Notes: generated by a model from the sequence alone, not told the origin. Positions 7,601 through 17,104 are shown, counted from the stretch's first letter. The stretch: 34,820 nucleotides of DNA from Lachnospiraceae bacterium (GCA_015057455.1 SVEH01000027.1:1-34820), one strand, 5' to 3'. Made by a program: numbers and translations.

Positions 7601-7623
7601 GGTGTAGTAAATGGTGTAGTAAA
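7601..7623. repeat. Two 11-bp direct repeats at the integrase end (possible Int arm sites)
   Basis: GGTGTAGTAAA occurs at 7601-7611 and 7613-7623, exactly 12 bp apart, right beside the integrase stop. Short direct repeats at the ends of Tn916-type elements are bound by the N-terminal arm-binding domain of Int. That role here is inferred from position and spacing. Confidence 0.5.
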
Positions 7624-7626
7624 CCA

Positions 7627-8832
7627 TTATGCCCTTTTTAGTTTATTAACAGCTTCACTAAACTTTAGTATCTTTCCCATTGATTCTTCCACATTTTCAT
7701 ATCTAGCATGTGTATATACATTCATTGTTGTACTTATATCACCATGTCCCATTACATATTCAAGACTCTTAATTGGCATACCTCCATTAGCTAGATTTGT
7801 ACAAAAAGTATGTCTAAATACATGCGGTGTTATCTTAGGAAGTTGATTGTTTGGATTCTCACGATTGTATTTATCTAACACTCTTTTCATCTGATGTTCA
7901 AAATGCATCGCTACTTTAGGATTATCGTTCCTATCCAAAAACAAAAACCCAGTGTATCCGTCAATGATTATTTCCTTTTTTAGTTTTTTACGATTTCTTA
8001 TTACATTCTTTAAACTTACATATGCTCTATCTGACATAGGAATATATCTTATGCCATTTTCAGTTTTAGTTTCTTCTATGTAGTATTCTGTCTTGCCTGT
8101 AACACCTATTCGTGTCCTCTGTAATTGATGACTTACCCTTATTTTCCTATTATCAAAATCAATATCTTTTAATGTAAGTCCTGCTAACTCACTAATACGA
8201 AGTCCTGTCTCAAGCAAAATAACATATTCATCATAATACTGTCTAAAATGGTTATCATTTGCAACATATTCCATAAATATATCAACTTGTTCTGATGTCA
8301 TAGCTACACGCCGTTGACTATTATTAGGTATAATATCTAATTTAAAATCAAACGGATTCCTTCTTATAATGTCCTCTTGATATGCCATCTCAAATGCTGG
8401 TTTTACAACACCTCTTATATTTCTTATACTACTATAGCCTCGTTGTTCATTAAAATGTAAGTCTATAAACCACTTCTTAGCATCTGAAACTCTTATTGTA
8501 TTAATCTTGCGTTGTCCAAACTTATCATTCTTAAGAATATTAAGCACAAAGTTATATCCTACCTTTGTATTATATCTAACACCTTGTTTTAATCCTATAT
8601 ACCTTTCTACTAATTTTATAACGGTAATATCACCTCTAACATAATCTATACCATCATCAAGTTGTCGCTGAATTTCTTTTTCTTTCTTCCTTAGATTATC
8701 TAAGTTAGAGTCATATATAGTTCGTCTTTTACCATAACAGTCAGTGTATCTAAATTGATATAATAAGTCTTTTCTTTGAGACTCACCTGTCTTTAGTACT
8801 CTGCCTCTATTGTCTTTTCTGTTTGTTGCCAT
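7627..8832 (-). CDS. int: Tyrosine recombinase (Tn916-type integrase)
   Basis: This is the site-specific integrase of about 401 residues that inserts and excises the element. It has an N-terminal arm-binding domain (MATNRKDNRGRVLKTGES...YGKRRTIYDS), a SAM-like core-binding domain, and a catalytic domain with ETGLRISELAGL (Arg I), TPHVFRHTFCTN (His-x-x-Arg), GHGDISTT (second His) and MNVYTHA (nucleophilic Tyr). I chose the ATG at 8832, about 11 nt after AAGGG. A TTG nine bases earlier is too close to that site. The gene follows an excisionase gene and ends next to two direct repeats, the usual layout at one end of an ICE or IME. Confidence 0.96.
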   Translation of the reverse strand: MATNRKDNRGRVLKTGESQRKDLLYQFRYTDCYGKRRTIYDSNLDNLRKKEKEIQRQLDDGIDYVRGDITVIKLVERYIGLKQGVRYNTKVGYNFVLNILKNDKFGQRKINTIRVSDAKKWFIDLHFNEQRGYSSIRNIRGVVKPAFEMAYQEDIIRRNPFDFKLDIIPNNSQRRVAMTSEQVDIFMEYVANDNHFRQYYDEYVILLETGLRISELAGLTLKDIDFDNRKIRVSHQLQRTRIGVTGKTEYYIEETKTENGIRYIPMSDRAYVSLKNVIRNRKKLKKEIIIDGYTGFLFLDRNDNPKVAMHFEHQMKRVLDKYNRENPNNQLPKITPHVFRHTFCTNLANGGMPIKSLEYVMGHGDISTTMNVYTHARYENVEESMGKILKFSEAVNKLKRA

Positions 8833-8927
8833 TTGTATCAAATCCCTTCTAATAATAGAAAGAACTTTGATATAGCCATAGTCATTATAACATACCGAAG
8901 CTCTTTCTTACTAGTACCTCTTATTAA

Positions 8928-9131
8928 CTAAATTGAATATGATGACTCAAGATATTCTTCAAGTTTCTTACGCTTAAATAATCTCTTCGAACCATTAAAT
9001 AATACAAATGGACAATTAGCTTCATTACTTAGTTGGCGTAACTTACCCGTGCCAACCCCTGTATAAATAGCAGCCTCCTCTAAATTTAACAAACATTTCT
9101 TGTCAATACTTATTTTCACATTCTCTTTCAT
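8928..9131 (-). CDS. xis: Excisionase (Tn916 Xis-like)
   Basis: This small basic protein of 67 residues has a winged-helix excisionase pattern: LNLEEAAIYTGVGTGKLRQLSNEANCPFVLFNGSKRLFKRKKLEEYLES. The order of helix, turn and RLFKRK wing matches Tn916 Xis in length and layout. It would bend the element ends and steer Int toward excision. An AGGAGG site lies 8 nt before the ATG. The gene is one base downstream of the ATPase gene stop and about 95 bp upstream of int, so it belongs to the same operon. Confidence 0.9.
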   Translation of the reverse strand: MKENVKISIDKKCLLNLEEAAIYTGVGTGKLRQLSNEANCPFVLFNGSKRLFKRKKLEEYLESSYSI

Positions 9132-9132
9132 G

Positions 9133-10236
9133 TTATTTCCTCCTATTTTTCACTCTATTATGTTCTATTTTGCATATTACCGGTCTATCCCATATACTAC
9201 AATTATCATTTATACTGTAAGAACCTTTAATAACCGCATCTCCTCTTCTGAAGGTAGCTATTTTTCGTATCCAAATTTTAAAGTTATTGTAATCTATTGC
9301 CTTAGCTATTTTTATTATTTCACAATCACTTGGTTTTAAATACACTACAGTTCCCACCTGCTCTACTGTCAATATTTGTTCTTTTGACATGCTTGAATAA
9401 AATTGTGTTGCAAGCAGTAGAATAATTTTATATTGACGTCCCATTCTTAGCATCCTAGCTAAACTTCGATCCTTATCCAACGAAATTAATTGACACTCAT
9501 CTATAACTATATACCTTTCATTTTGCTCTTTACTTACAATAGTCTTTCTCCATAATATAGCCAAACTCATTTCAACAATAAAAGCTCTCTCTTCTATGGA
9601 ATATCCAGGCATATTATATATACAACACTTCCCTATGTTTCCTTTGTTTTCCTTAACACAGCCACAGTCATCAATTATTTGGTCATAATTTTCTCTCCAC
9701 ATATAGAATATACTAATGTTTTTATAGCTATCTAACATGTATTCTAATTGTCGTACAGTGTTAATTCCATACATATTACTAAGAGTCAACTCTCCTTTAT
9801 AAACCATACTAGTTAGAAATAAAAGTTGTTCAATACTAATACTTTTAAACATTCCATAACTATTAATAATTAACTCCTTTAACAATAACTTTACATCATC
9901 TTTTTTTATAACTAATACTTCTATAAAACTATCTAATATAATATTAATGTAATCCTCTACATTATTAGCATCAACAACCGCATAATAAAAATTGCCTTTT
10001 GTAATATCAATAAATATAAGTTTACTTAAATCATTTAAATATACATTTTCAAATTTCTCTTTACTAAATGAATCTGCATTATCATAAACTTCTATAATCT
10101 TACCCTCATACATTTTTTCTATTATATGCGATTTCATTGCATATGTCTTACCTGAGCCACTCTTCCCAACATAGAATACAGAAGAATTCGGTTCATTGTA
10201 CAAATGAATAGTATTTCCAAAATTGTCTTTAAACAT
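9133..10236 (-). CDS. HerA/VirD4-like P-loop ATPase of the mobile element
   Basis: This 367-residue ATPase has Walker A YVGKSGSGKT (residues 22-31) and Walker B RYIVIDECQLI (about 243-253). These are followed by ARMLRMGRQYKIILLLATQFYSSM, the helix-strand segment with Q that is typical of HerA, VirB4 and VirD4 coupling ATPases. No transmembrane helix is seen, so it is soluble. The start overlaps the end of the upstream DUF927-like gene by 8 nt, implying stoichiometric expression. It probably pumps or segregates DNA during element replication or mobilisation. Whether it is a coupling protein or a HerA-type translocase cannot be settled from sequence alone. Confidence 0.75.
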   Translation of the reverse strand: MFKDNFGNTIHLYNEPNSSVFYVGKSGSGKTYAMKSHIIEKMYEGKIIEVYDNADSFSKEKFENVYLNDLSKLIFIDITKGNFYYAVVDANNVEDYINIILDSFIEVLVIKKDDVKLLLKELIINSYGMFKSISIEQLLFLTSMVYKGELTLSNMYGINTVRQLEYMLDSYKNISIFYMWRENYDQIIDDCGCVKENKGNIGKCCIYNMPGYSIEERAFIVEMSLAILWRKTIVSKEQNERYIVIDECQLISLDKDRSLARMLRMGRQYKIILLLATQFYSSMSKEQILTVEQVGTVVYLKPSDCEIIKIAKAIDYNNFKIWIRKIATFRRGDAVIKGSYSINDNCSIWDRPVICKIEHNRVKNRRK

Positions 10237-12151
10237 TTTTAACCTCCTGTGCCAACGCTAATATAGGTATATTTCCTTCATTCCCACTTTCAAAGAACTG
10301 AAGTTTTAATTGATAAAACAGTCGTCTTTCCTTACTTATTTGAATCTTTTTAGTATATCCTTTTCCATCAATAACAAGGTGTCCCTCTTCTTTCAATATA
10401 TTTAATATTTGATTCTTCATTTGATTCAACCCTGTTATTGCCAATATATAATCCAACGAATATTTTGAAATCCACATAAAATCTTCATTATAATATACAC
10501 ATTCATCCCTTATATCTTCTGCTTCTTCTTTATGTTGACAACAAAAATTAGACATTGCCATTCTCGTACCCTTTTTAAATGCATCCATTAGTTCATACTT
10601 ATTACTTTCAAATTCTTCATCAAATATATTGTTTATATCTTCTATACAAAAGTTTAACTCATCTTCTAAAGAATAACCTTTAATATCTAAATATGTTTTA
10701 AAAATTTCAAATGCTATAACTAATGCTTTACTTTTTATACCACAATTTCTTCTTTTTGTTATTACATCTTTTATAATGTCTATATAACGCATAGCATACT
10801 CTATAAAATCACTATACAATATACCTATAGCATCAACAGCATTATTTCCTATGATATTAGGCATAGCTTTATTTAAGAAAAATTCATCTACAATAATATT
10901 AAATATGCAGTCATCCGTAATATATGTTTCTGATGCTATAGTTGCAACCATATTAATACTGTCTTTACCTCCATTTATTTCAATATTTTTTGTAACTATT
11001 TTAGCTAACTTTAATGCCTTATTCTTTACCTTTTCTGTTTTATACCTAGTAGCACAACTACCTATGCATCCATCTACTATAAGAACTTGATCTTTTGTTG
11101 CTCTTATTTCTTTCTCCAAATTTTTATCAGAAACATCCAATGAATACAATTCATTTTTATTTCTATTAAATATCTTTAGAATATTTAATATTTCTCTTTT
11201 ATAAGAAGTATCTACGAATACAAGATTTAAAGCTTTAGGTAATGTAATACCTTCTTCATTAAATATGGATGCAAGTATTCCTACAATTGGGAGTAAACAA
11301 ATTATTCCTCGTTGCTCGCTATTATCAATGCATTTCAATATGTCAAAATACATTTTCATCAATTCTCTATTTAACTTTCCACTTGATAGTACCTTATTGT
11401 AAATAGGGAAATCATACCTAATAAGATTTGCAAAATGTATCGCATTTTGAGAATGACAATACGTGTTTCCAAGCCATCCAGCTCTTCCAGCAATTATTCT
11501 TTCATTATAGTTTTGAAATAATGCTGCTCTAAAAAATCCATTAATTAGCTCTGACAACTTATTTACAGATAAAATTTTGTACATCGTAACATCCGCCGAA
11601 AGCAGATTATTATAAATATCTTTTCCTGATATTCTATCAATTTCACCTAATACAAATTTATCATTTATTCTTATTTGATAATACTTACCATCTAATTCAG
11701 AAATTCCATCAAATTTAACATTATAAACCTCAAAATTTTGAGCAAAATTTGGAATCAATATCTTGTGTGTACTATTTCCGTCATCATATATGTACCAAAC
11801 CACTAAATTATCTTCTAAAATGCCTATTTCATGCTGAATACATTTTGCTTTAGCCTTTATAAAACACTTATCTACTTTATTTTCTAATTTATCAACCTTA
11901 TTATATATAGCATGTCCCACATTGATGTTTAATGGTACTATATCAGCACTTGGATAAATACTTTGGGGTACATTATACACTTGAGGCATCTGTGGTTGTA
12001 TTATTTGTGTATCCATTATAGATTCTTCTATAATATATGCATCTTTATTACTTCCGTTTATCATTCCCATATCACTCAACTTAATCTCCTTTTTCAAGTC
12101 AGCCTTTTCTTCAGCTTCTTTTTTTGCTAGTTCTCTTAATCCTTCAAACAA
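10229..12151 (-). CDS. DUF927-like protein with degenerate P-loop
   Basis: This 640-residue protein has a TTG start, with GGAGG 9 nt upstream. The N-terminal 90 residues are charged and Pro/Gln-rich. A middle section has RAGWLGNTYC and LPIVGILASIFNEEG, and then comes the stretch ALNLVFVDTSYKREILNIL...DKNLEKEI...DQVLIVDG. The layout resembles DUF927 helicases ('GSSxGKTT ... LE ... LLxLDE'), but the GK[ST] of Walker A is missing and the Walker B Glu is Gly. ATP hydrolysis by this chain is therefore unlikely. It may be a structural partner for the coupled ATPase encoded just downstream, in replication or DNA processing. The DUF927 link is inferred from motif order and could be wrong. Confidence 0.5.
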   Translation of the reverse strand: MFEGLRELAKKEAEEKADLKKEIKLSDMGMINGSNKDAYIIEESIMDTQIIQPQMPQVYNVPQSIYPSADIVPLNINVGHAIYNKVDKLENKVDKCFIKAKAKCIQHEIGILEDNLVVWYIYDDGNSTHKILIPNFAQNFEVYNVKFDGISELDGKYYQIRINDKFVLGEIDRISGKDIYNNLLSADVTMYKILSVNKLSELINGFFRAALFQNYNERIIAGRAGWLGNTYCHSQNAIHFANLIRYDFPIYNKVLSSGKLNRELMKMYFDILKCIDNSEQRGIICLLPIVGILASIFNEEGITLPKALNLVFVDTSYKREILNILKIFNRNKNELYSLDVSDKNLEKEIRATKDQVLIVDGCIGSCATRYKTEKVKNKALKLAKIVTKNIEINGGKDSINMVATIASETYITDDCIFNIIVDEFFLNKAMPNIIGNNAVDAIGILYSDFIEYAMRYIDIIKDVITKRRNCGIKSKALVIAFEIFKTYLDIKGYSLEDELNFCIEDINNIFDEEFESNKYELMDAFKKGTRMAMSNFCCQHKEEAEDIRDECVYYNEDFMWISKYSLDYILAITGLNQMKNQILNILKEEGHLVIDGKGYTKKIQISKERRLFYQLKLQFFESGNEGNIPILALAQEVKNV

Positions 12152-12482
12152 TTTGTTTCTCCTCCAATCATATATTGTGTCTTAAATTAAAAAATAATTT
12201 TTAATTTAGCTTAATATTCCTACTAAACCTCCCTTTTTTATAAATATTTTTTTATTTTCGCACACTTGGTTTTAAGCTATACAGGAATAACTATATTTTA
12301 CATTTTTTCAAAAATAATAGCGATAAACAAACTTGTTTTATCTGCTTTGCGCTTTTGTGTTACTTTTTTGTGTATTTGTATATTTTTTAATTAAAAACTC
12401 ACACTTTCAAGTAAAAACATCTTTACTTTTTTCTTCCGGTATACTATTATAATCCCATAATATAATTTGGAGGTTTTATAAT
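12152..12482. promoter_or_regulatory. Divergent promoter region
   Basis: This ~330 bp AT-rich gap separates the minus-strand DUF927-like gene from the plus-strand orphan gene. On the plus strand a TATAAT lies at 12448-12453 and a GGAGG ribosome-binding site just before the ATG at 12483. The matching -35 is weak. No ORF or strong repeat is seen. Confidence 0.45.
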
Positions 12483-13973
12483 ATGAACAAATTTATTTCT
12501 TATAACAATTCTATTCTAGAAACAAAGTATAAACTAATATATCATCATAAAATTGATATATCACATATTTTAAATGAAATAAAAGAAACACCTGAATATG
12601 CTGACTTTATAAAGCTAACTAATATTGACAGAAATCTAACACATGATTTTTTCTTCTCAATATTTAACAAAATCTATAAAAACATAAAGCCACATGTAGA
12701 TATGTTTTCAGATAAGGTTAATTCAAATTTTTTTGGTGTAAATAATTCTAATGGAGCAAACTTACAAGAAGAAGAATATAAAAATAATATTATAAATGAC
12801 CTTTTTTATCATTGCTTAACAACAGGATTTTTATATTCGCTTGAAACAACTTCCTCTAATTGCGAAAGCACTTTATCAAGCAAATATCATAACTATAATA
12901 AAAAAGGTTATTTTGACTGCAATCAATATGACATAAAAAAACACCGATTAGATCCAGCAGATAGTCTGCCACAAAAATACAATAATATGTACAAACGATT
13001 AAGAGATAGCAAAACTAATTATTATTCTACTTACATACTTAACGCTATGTCCTCAACTTGTAACACAGAAAAAGATTTTACTATAGCAAACTATAAAAAA
13101 AATATTGCTTTATTCCTTTTTGAAAATTCATCAATAAGTAAATTTAGTAAATCTTTAGATATTCATTCAAGGTCAACAAATTTTATTAAGGCTTACAATG
13201 ATATTTATGATGATTGTTTATCCGAAGCTAATACATATAATGATTTAGATACTTTTGTATTTCAAAATTTTATGGAATACATATACGGTTTCAACATTAG
13301 TAATTACATATGTCAATTTTTTGATAATATAAAAATCAATGTTAAAACATACTCATCCTCCAAACGAGGTTTACAGCTATCAGATTTAAATAATCCTACC
13401 CTCAAAGCTAATATGTCATTAGTATTAGATTGCCCTGCTATACATGCTAGAAAGAATCTATTAGATTATGCTTTATTTAAGTTAGTTAATGTAAATAGTT
13501 TCAATGGTAATTTCCTTAATAAACATCATAATTCTGAACTGGAATACATCAATAGCATATTTAAACACTATGATTTAGAACATACTAAAGACGAACTCAT
13601 TAGAGACGCAAATATACATTTTAAAGACTTTTTCACATATATAAACAATATTACTATACCAATTCTAGAAGATTTATGGTTGGTTCTTACATATGAATTA
13701 TTTTCTGATTCACATGTAAATATGTTGGAAACTTACCAAGATTATTTAAAAACTCATTTAAATAATCTTTTCGATTTTAAAGCAGATTATGGTCAATACA
13801 AGCCTTCAACCAGAAATATACTAGTTGATGCCTTATATAAAACATGTACTAAATCACACTTAAACAATACGTTAAATTCAATACCTATATATCCAACAAC
13901 AACGTATTCTGAAAAAGATCGTATATATATATATCAAAATATAAAACTTCTTTTAGATTATTATACTACTTAA
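12483..13973 (+). CDS. Orphan protein of unknown function
   Basis: This 496-residue protein is encoded against the direction of the surrounding element genes, with its own GGAGG site and a strong terminator directly after the stop. It is rich in Asn, Tyr, Ser and Lys and mostly helical by eye. It has no signal peptide, membrane span or P-loop, and I recognise no catalytic motif. Features seen include an N-terminal YHHKIDISHILNEI segment and a conserved-looking CPAIHARKNLLDYALFKLVNV segment near the middle. A self-contained, oppositely oriented single gene between two blocks of a mobile element is a common position for cargo such as abortive-infection genes, but nothing in the protein proves that. 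Confidence 0.8.
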   Translation: MNKFISYNNSILETKYKLIYHHKIDISHILNEIKETPEYADFIKLTNIDRNLTHDFFFSIFNKIYKNIKPHVDMFSDKVNSNFFGVNNSNGANLQEEEYKNNIINDLFYHCLTTGFLYSLETTSSNCESTLSSKYHNYNKKGYFDCNQYDIKKHRLDPADSLPQKYNNMYKRLRDSKTNYYSTYILNAMSSTCNTEKDFTIANYKKNIALFLFENSSISKFSKSLDIHSRSTNFIKAYNDIYDDCLSEANTYNDLDTFVFQNFMEYIYGFNISNYICQFFDNIKINVKTYSSSKRGLQLSDLNNPTLKANMSLVLDCPAIHARKNLLDYALFKLVNVNSFNGNFLNKHHNSELEYINSIFKHYDLEHTKDELIRDANIHFKDFFTYINNITIPILEDLWLVLTYELFSDSHVNMLETYQDYLKTHLNNLFDFKADYGQYKPSTRNILVDALYKTCTKSHLNNTLNSIPIYPTTTYSEKDRIYIYQNIKLLLDYYTT

Positions 13974-13980
13974 AATTAAA

Positions 13981-14010
13981 GGTTAGCTTAATCGCTAACC
14001 TTTTCCTTTT
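13981..14010. terminator. Bidirectional rho-independent terminator
   Basis: GGTTAGC (13981-13987) pairs with GCTAACC (13994-14000) around a 6-nt loop, followed by TTTTCCTTTT on the plus strand. It ends the plus-strand orphan gene. On the minus strand it follows the DUF5688 gene, with a weaker T tail. Confidence 0.8.
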
Positions 14011-14962
14011 ACATACATCTACAACTTTTTCTCAATCTTTCATAATAATAAACATGATTCTCAAGTACATCCTCCATTGCCACCTGTTCCTCATTTATCT
14101 GTCTAACCATTTCATTAAGTTCCTCACATTGTAACTCTTCCTCAACAGGCAACAATATAAGTTCATGCAACGATGATGGTAATATATAAAAATCACTATT
14201 ACAAGTTTCTGCAAATTGCTCTAATACCTCTTTGTACAATATCCCTGCTGCACCATAATGATTACATCTATTTGAAAGCACATACATACCTGCCTTGCTA
14301 TCATCTAATGAATCTAACATATTCTCAAATACTAAATCCCTTGAATCAATGCCAAAATTATTTTCTAACATAATCCCCTGTATTACTGATTTCATTGTTC
14401 TTATAGCGTAGCCATCATTTTTCATATTAGCCATTGCCTTGTCTCTAAATTCTTCTTCTGTTATTCCCCATCCTTTACACATATCTTTTGTTACCTTAAC
14501 AACTCCTATAGATAACGCTTCCTTAACTTCATCAAACTTTATAATGTAGTATATAATTAAATCCAAATATGTATCAGTAACCAGTTTCTTTGATAACATT
14601 TTATTCTTATCTTTTGATACTACTACTGGTACAATGTTGTCACATATAATGTCCCATTCAAATAGATCCTTAACCATTTCATCTATATCTTTCTTAACTA
14701 ATCCTTTATAAAAGTCTATTATAGACTCCGCACACTCATCTAAATCTTTAGTTTCTTTATACTTCTCATAATATTGCTCTAGATAAATAACTGGCATAGT
14801 TTTAGTAGTTCTATTTCGTTCTGATATCATTATGGCTTGTAATACTACATCGTTTTGTTTTACTACTTCATGTGGATAGACTATATAATCAGCCCCTAGT
14901 ATATCTTTTACCTTGCTACATATCTGATTTACAAATTCTTCAAAATTAATATTTATTTCCAT
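14009..14962 (-). CDS. DUF5688 family protein
   Basis: This protein of about 317 residues is of the DUF5688 type, frequent in mobile elements of Lachnospiraceae. The pattern includes ADYIVYPHEVVKQNDVVLQAIMISE near the N terminus, VYLEQYY-like spacing, and a C-terminal ILPSSLHELILLPVEE segment. I chose the ATG at 14962, 8 nt after GGAGG. The ATG at 14977 overlaps that ribosome-binding site. The gene follows recT by about 60 bp and is probably the last gene of the recombination operon. No enzymatic motif is visible and the role is unknown. Confidence 0.8.
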   Translation of the reverse strand: MEININFEEFVNQICSKVKDILGADYIVYPHEVVKQNDVVLQAIMISERNRTTKTMPVIYLEQYYEKYKETKDLDECAESIIDFYKGLVKKDIDEMVKDLFEWDIICDNIVPVVVSKDKNKMLSKKLVTDTYLDLIIYYIIKFDEVKEALSIGVVKVTKDMCKGWGITEEEFRDKAMANMKNDGYAIRTMKSVIQGIMLENNFGIDSRDLVFENMLDSLDDSKAGMYVLSNRCNHYGAAGILYKEVLEQFAETCNSDFYILPSSLHELILLPVEEELQCEELNEMVRQINEEQVAMEDVLENHVYYYERLRKSCRCM

Positions 14963-15019
14963 CGTATATTCCTCCATTCAATTATTAGATACTTATATTT
15001 CTATCTAGATAATCTCTTA

Positions 15020-15817
15020 TCACTCTGTCTCCTTTTCTACATACTCTGCATCATATACATATTCATTATTTAGCTCTCCCATATCCTCAGCTAACTTAGT
15101 TTTAATTGACTCATCTGTCGATAACGCTCTATGGAAATCTGCTTTAATCGGAGCGTACTTTAATGCTTGTTTTATTACTGTTTTCTTAGCCATTCCTATA
15201 TAATTCTTAGACCATGGACTATATGCTGATTCTATTCCTTTTGAATACTCTCTTGCATAGGCATCCATATCTTCTTTGCTCATTACTTCAAATCCAAAGC
15301 CTCCATTAGTCAATTTAAAAAGACCGTAGAACAGAACTATCTCTCCACGATCTTTTAATGCTGGTTTATGTACTAGCTTAGAATCTAAACCCAGCTCATA
15401 TTCAAAATAATCATTTTCATACACCGCCTGTGCCTGTATTGTTTGAACCAACGGATTGCGATAGCTTAAATCCATCAATCCTTTATAACCTATTTGGAAC
15501 TGACACTCTAATACACCTTTATTCTTAAATGGTATTAAATATGCTTGCCCTAATGGTGTATTGGGTTCTAATCCTAGTTGTGCTGCATTCATAAGCGCTG
15601 CTAAAAATGACATAGGGGTACACTCATTTAACTTAGGTGTAGTATTAAGTGCTGATAATGCCATTCTAGTAAATCGCTCTGGTGTTATTACCTCTGGTAA
15701 TGCCTTCTTTATCTCCGGTTCCATAGCTTTTATTAGCTCTGCTATACTCATATTTTTCTTAAGCTTTGGTTTCTGTGTTTCAGTTACCTTCTTAGCTAGT
15801 TCCTCTTTTATGTCCAT
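15020..15817 (-). CDS. recT: RecT/Redβ-family single-strand annealing protein
   Basis: This 265-residue recombinase anneals complementary single strands. The family core is clear: ITPERFTRMALSALNTTPKLNECTPMSFLAALMNAAQLGLEPNTPLGQAYLIPF, then CQFQIGYKGLMDLSYRN and the C-terminal WSKNYIGMAKKTVIKQALKYAP. An AGGAGGAG site lies just before the ATG. It follows the YqaJ-type exonuclease gene by 28 bp, forming the usual phage-like exonuclease/annealase pair. Confidence 0.95.
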   Translation of the reverse strand: MDIKEELAKKVTETQKPKLKKNMSIAELIKAMEPEIKKALPEVITPERFTRMALSALNTTPKLNECTPMSFLAALMNAAQLGLEPNTPLGQAYLIPFKNKGVLECQFQIGYKGLMDLSYRNPLVQTIQAQAVYENDYFEYELGLDSKLVHKPALKDRGEIVLFYGLFKLTNGGFGFEVMSKEDMDAYAREYSKGIESAYSPWSKNYIGMAKKTVIKQALKYAPIKADFHRALSTDESIKTKLAEDMGELNNEYVYDAEYVEKETE

Positions 15818-15845
15818 TTAATCTCCTCCTACATTTACTCAATAT

Positions 15846-16772
15846 TTATACTTCTCTTATACTAAGTCTTCTACTTACATTATCAGTTAGATACTGTGAA
15901 TAGATATCTGGATTTTCTCTTTTTAACCTATTTGTATCTAATCTACTTGATATAACATTCTTCCATATTACTTTAAATTGATTATTTCTTGCCTCTTCCA
16001 TATCACCTAGAAACACTTTGACCTCCTGCTCTATCTGCTCTTTTTCCTTCTTTAGTTTGTCTAATAGTTTTGATACTTCTATCCTTCGTTTTAGCTTTTC
16101 ATCAAATCCTGTTAATGTAATTGATGTTCCTTCTTTTGCTTTAGGAAACGTATCTTTTATCCAATTTGATGCTGAACTAGAACCATCAGGACTAGGCATT
16201 ACTCCAGTCTGTACATAATTCTCCCAAAAATCCTTTTCAATACATATGAGGTTACTAATAACACTGTCATCACGCTCTATCTTTCTCCATATAAATTCTT
16301 TACCTAATATGAGTGCTGCAATATACATACAGTCTAGTCCTAATACTGACATATAATGATAACATTGTATCTTATAATGTGGTGGTATCTCACCGTCAGC
16401 CCATTTATCAGCATTAAATGTATTAACTGTTTTACACTCTAATGCAGCATTTTCTCCTACAATAAGTCTATCTACATCCGCATACATAAACGGATATTTC
16501 TCATCTATGTACATATAGTTAGCTTTACGAACTTTCTTACCTGTTTCTTCTGAAAACCTCTTAGCTACATAATCTTCTAAATCTCTACCTTCTCGCATAG
16601 CTTCATTATCAAAATCAGATATCTCATCAGACCTCTTATCTGTAAATACAGTAATCGCACTACTATAAGGATTTACTCCACATACTGCTCCTGCATCAGA
16701 ACCACCTATACCATTTTTTCTTAATTTAAGCCATTCCTCTCTACTCATATTTAAAGTAGATATCTTCTTCAT
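15846..16772 (-). CDS. YqaJ-type (lambda exonuclease-like) recombinase nuclease
   Basis: This 308-residue exonuclease has the PD-(D/E)XK fold and would make 3' single-strand tails for RecT. Motifs in order are WLKLRKNGIGGSDAGAVCGVNPY (residues 14-36), DEKYPFMYADVDRLIVG (Asp), AALECKTVNTF (the E-x-K catalytic pair, about 109-119) and KIQCYHYMSVLG (Gln-His helix). All catalytic residues seem intact. An AAAGGAG site precedes the ATG. It is co-directional with and just upstream of recT. Confidence 0.93.
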   Translation of the reverse strand: MKKISTLNMSREEWLKLRKNGIGGSDAGAVCGVNPYSSAITVFTDKRSDEISDFDNEAMREGRDLEDYVAKRFSEETGKKVRKANYMYIDEKYPFMYADVDRLIVGENAALECKTVNTFNADKWADGEIPPHYKIQCYHYMSVLGLDCMYIAALILGKEFIWRKIERDDSVISNLICIEKDFWENYVQTGVMPSPDGSSSASNWIKDTFPKAKEGTSITLTGFDEKLKRRIEVSKLLDKLKKEKEQIEQEVKVFLGDMEEARNNQFKVIWKNVISSRLDTNRLKRENPDIYSQYLTDNVSRRLSIREV

Positions 16773-16803
16773 AGTTTATAAACTCCTTTCGCATCTCTTA
16801 TTT

Positions 16804-17100
16804 TTATAATCTTTCATCTATATATTCATATAATTCTTCATTATCTGAAACATCAAATTTCAGCCACTCATAATATATCTCATGAATAATACTCGATTGA
16901 TTTACTATCTGTTTCATTACACTTTTTGACAAATCATCCTGCTTATTAAGTAAATACTCATAAATACTTTGCATAGTATTTATCCTATAGGCACATGCTA
17001 TTATCTCATCTTTACTAAGCATCTTTGTCTGTCTTATGAACTCATTCATTTCATTACTTAATACTTCAACATAAATCTTTTTAAGTTTTTTCTTAGTCAT
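16804..17100 (-). CDS. Small helical protein, DUF3848-like
   Basis: This 98-residue protein contains EVLSNEMNEFIRQTKMLSKDEIIACAYRINTMQSIYEYL, with the LS-x-DEII-x-x-AY rhythm of DUF3848 proteins, and an acidic C terminus. A GAGGTG site lies 7 nt before the ATG, and the gene begins 4 nt after the stop of the JAB-domain gene. DUF3848 proteins are common in Clostridia mobile elements and have no known role. The family call is by pattern only. Confidence 0.6.
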   Translation of the reverse strand: MTKKKLKKIYVEVLSNEMNEFIRQTKMLSKDEIIACAYRINTMQSIYEYLLNKQDDLSKSVMKQIVNQSSIIHEIYYEWLKFDVSDNEELYEYIDERL

Positions 17101-17104
17101 TTAT

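Noticed and set aside
7466..7846. Plus-strand 126-residue ORF overlapping the integrase
   Set aside because: It is antisense to the conserved catalytic part of the integrase and has no ribosome-binding site.
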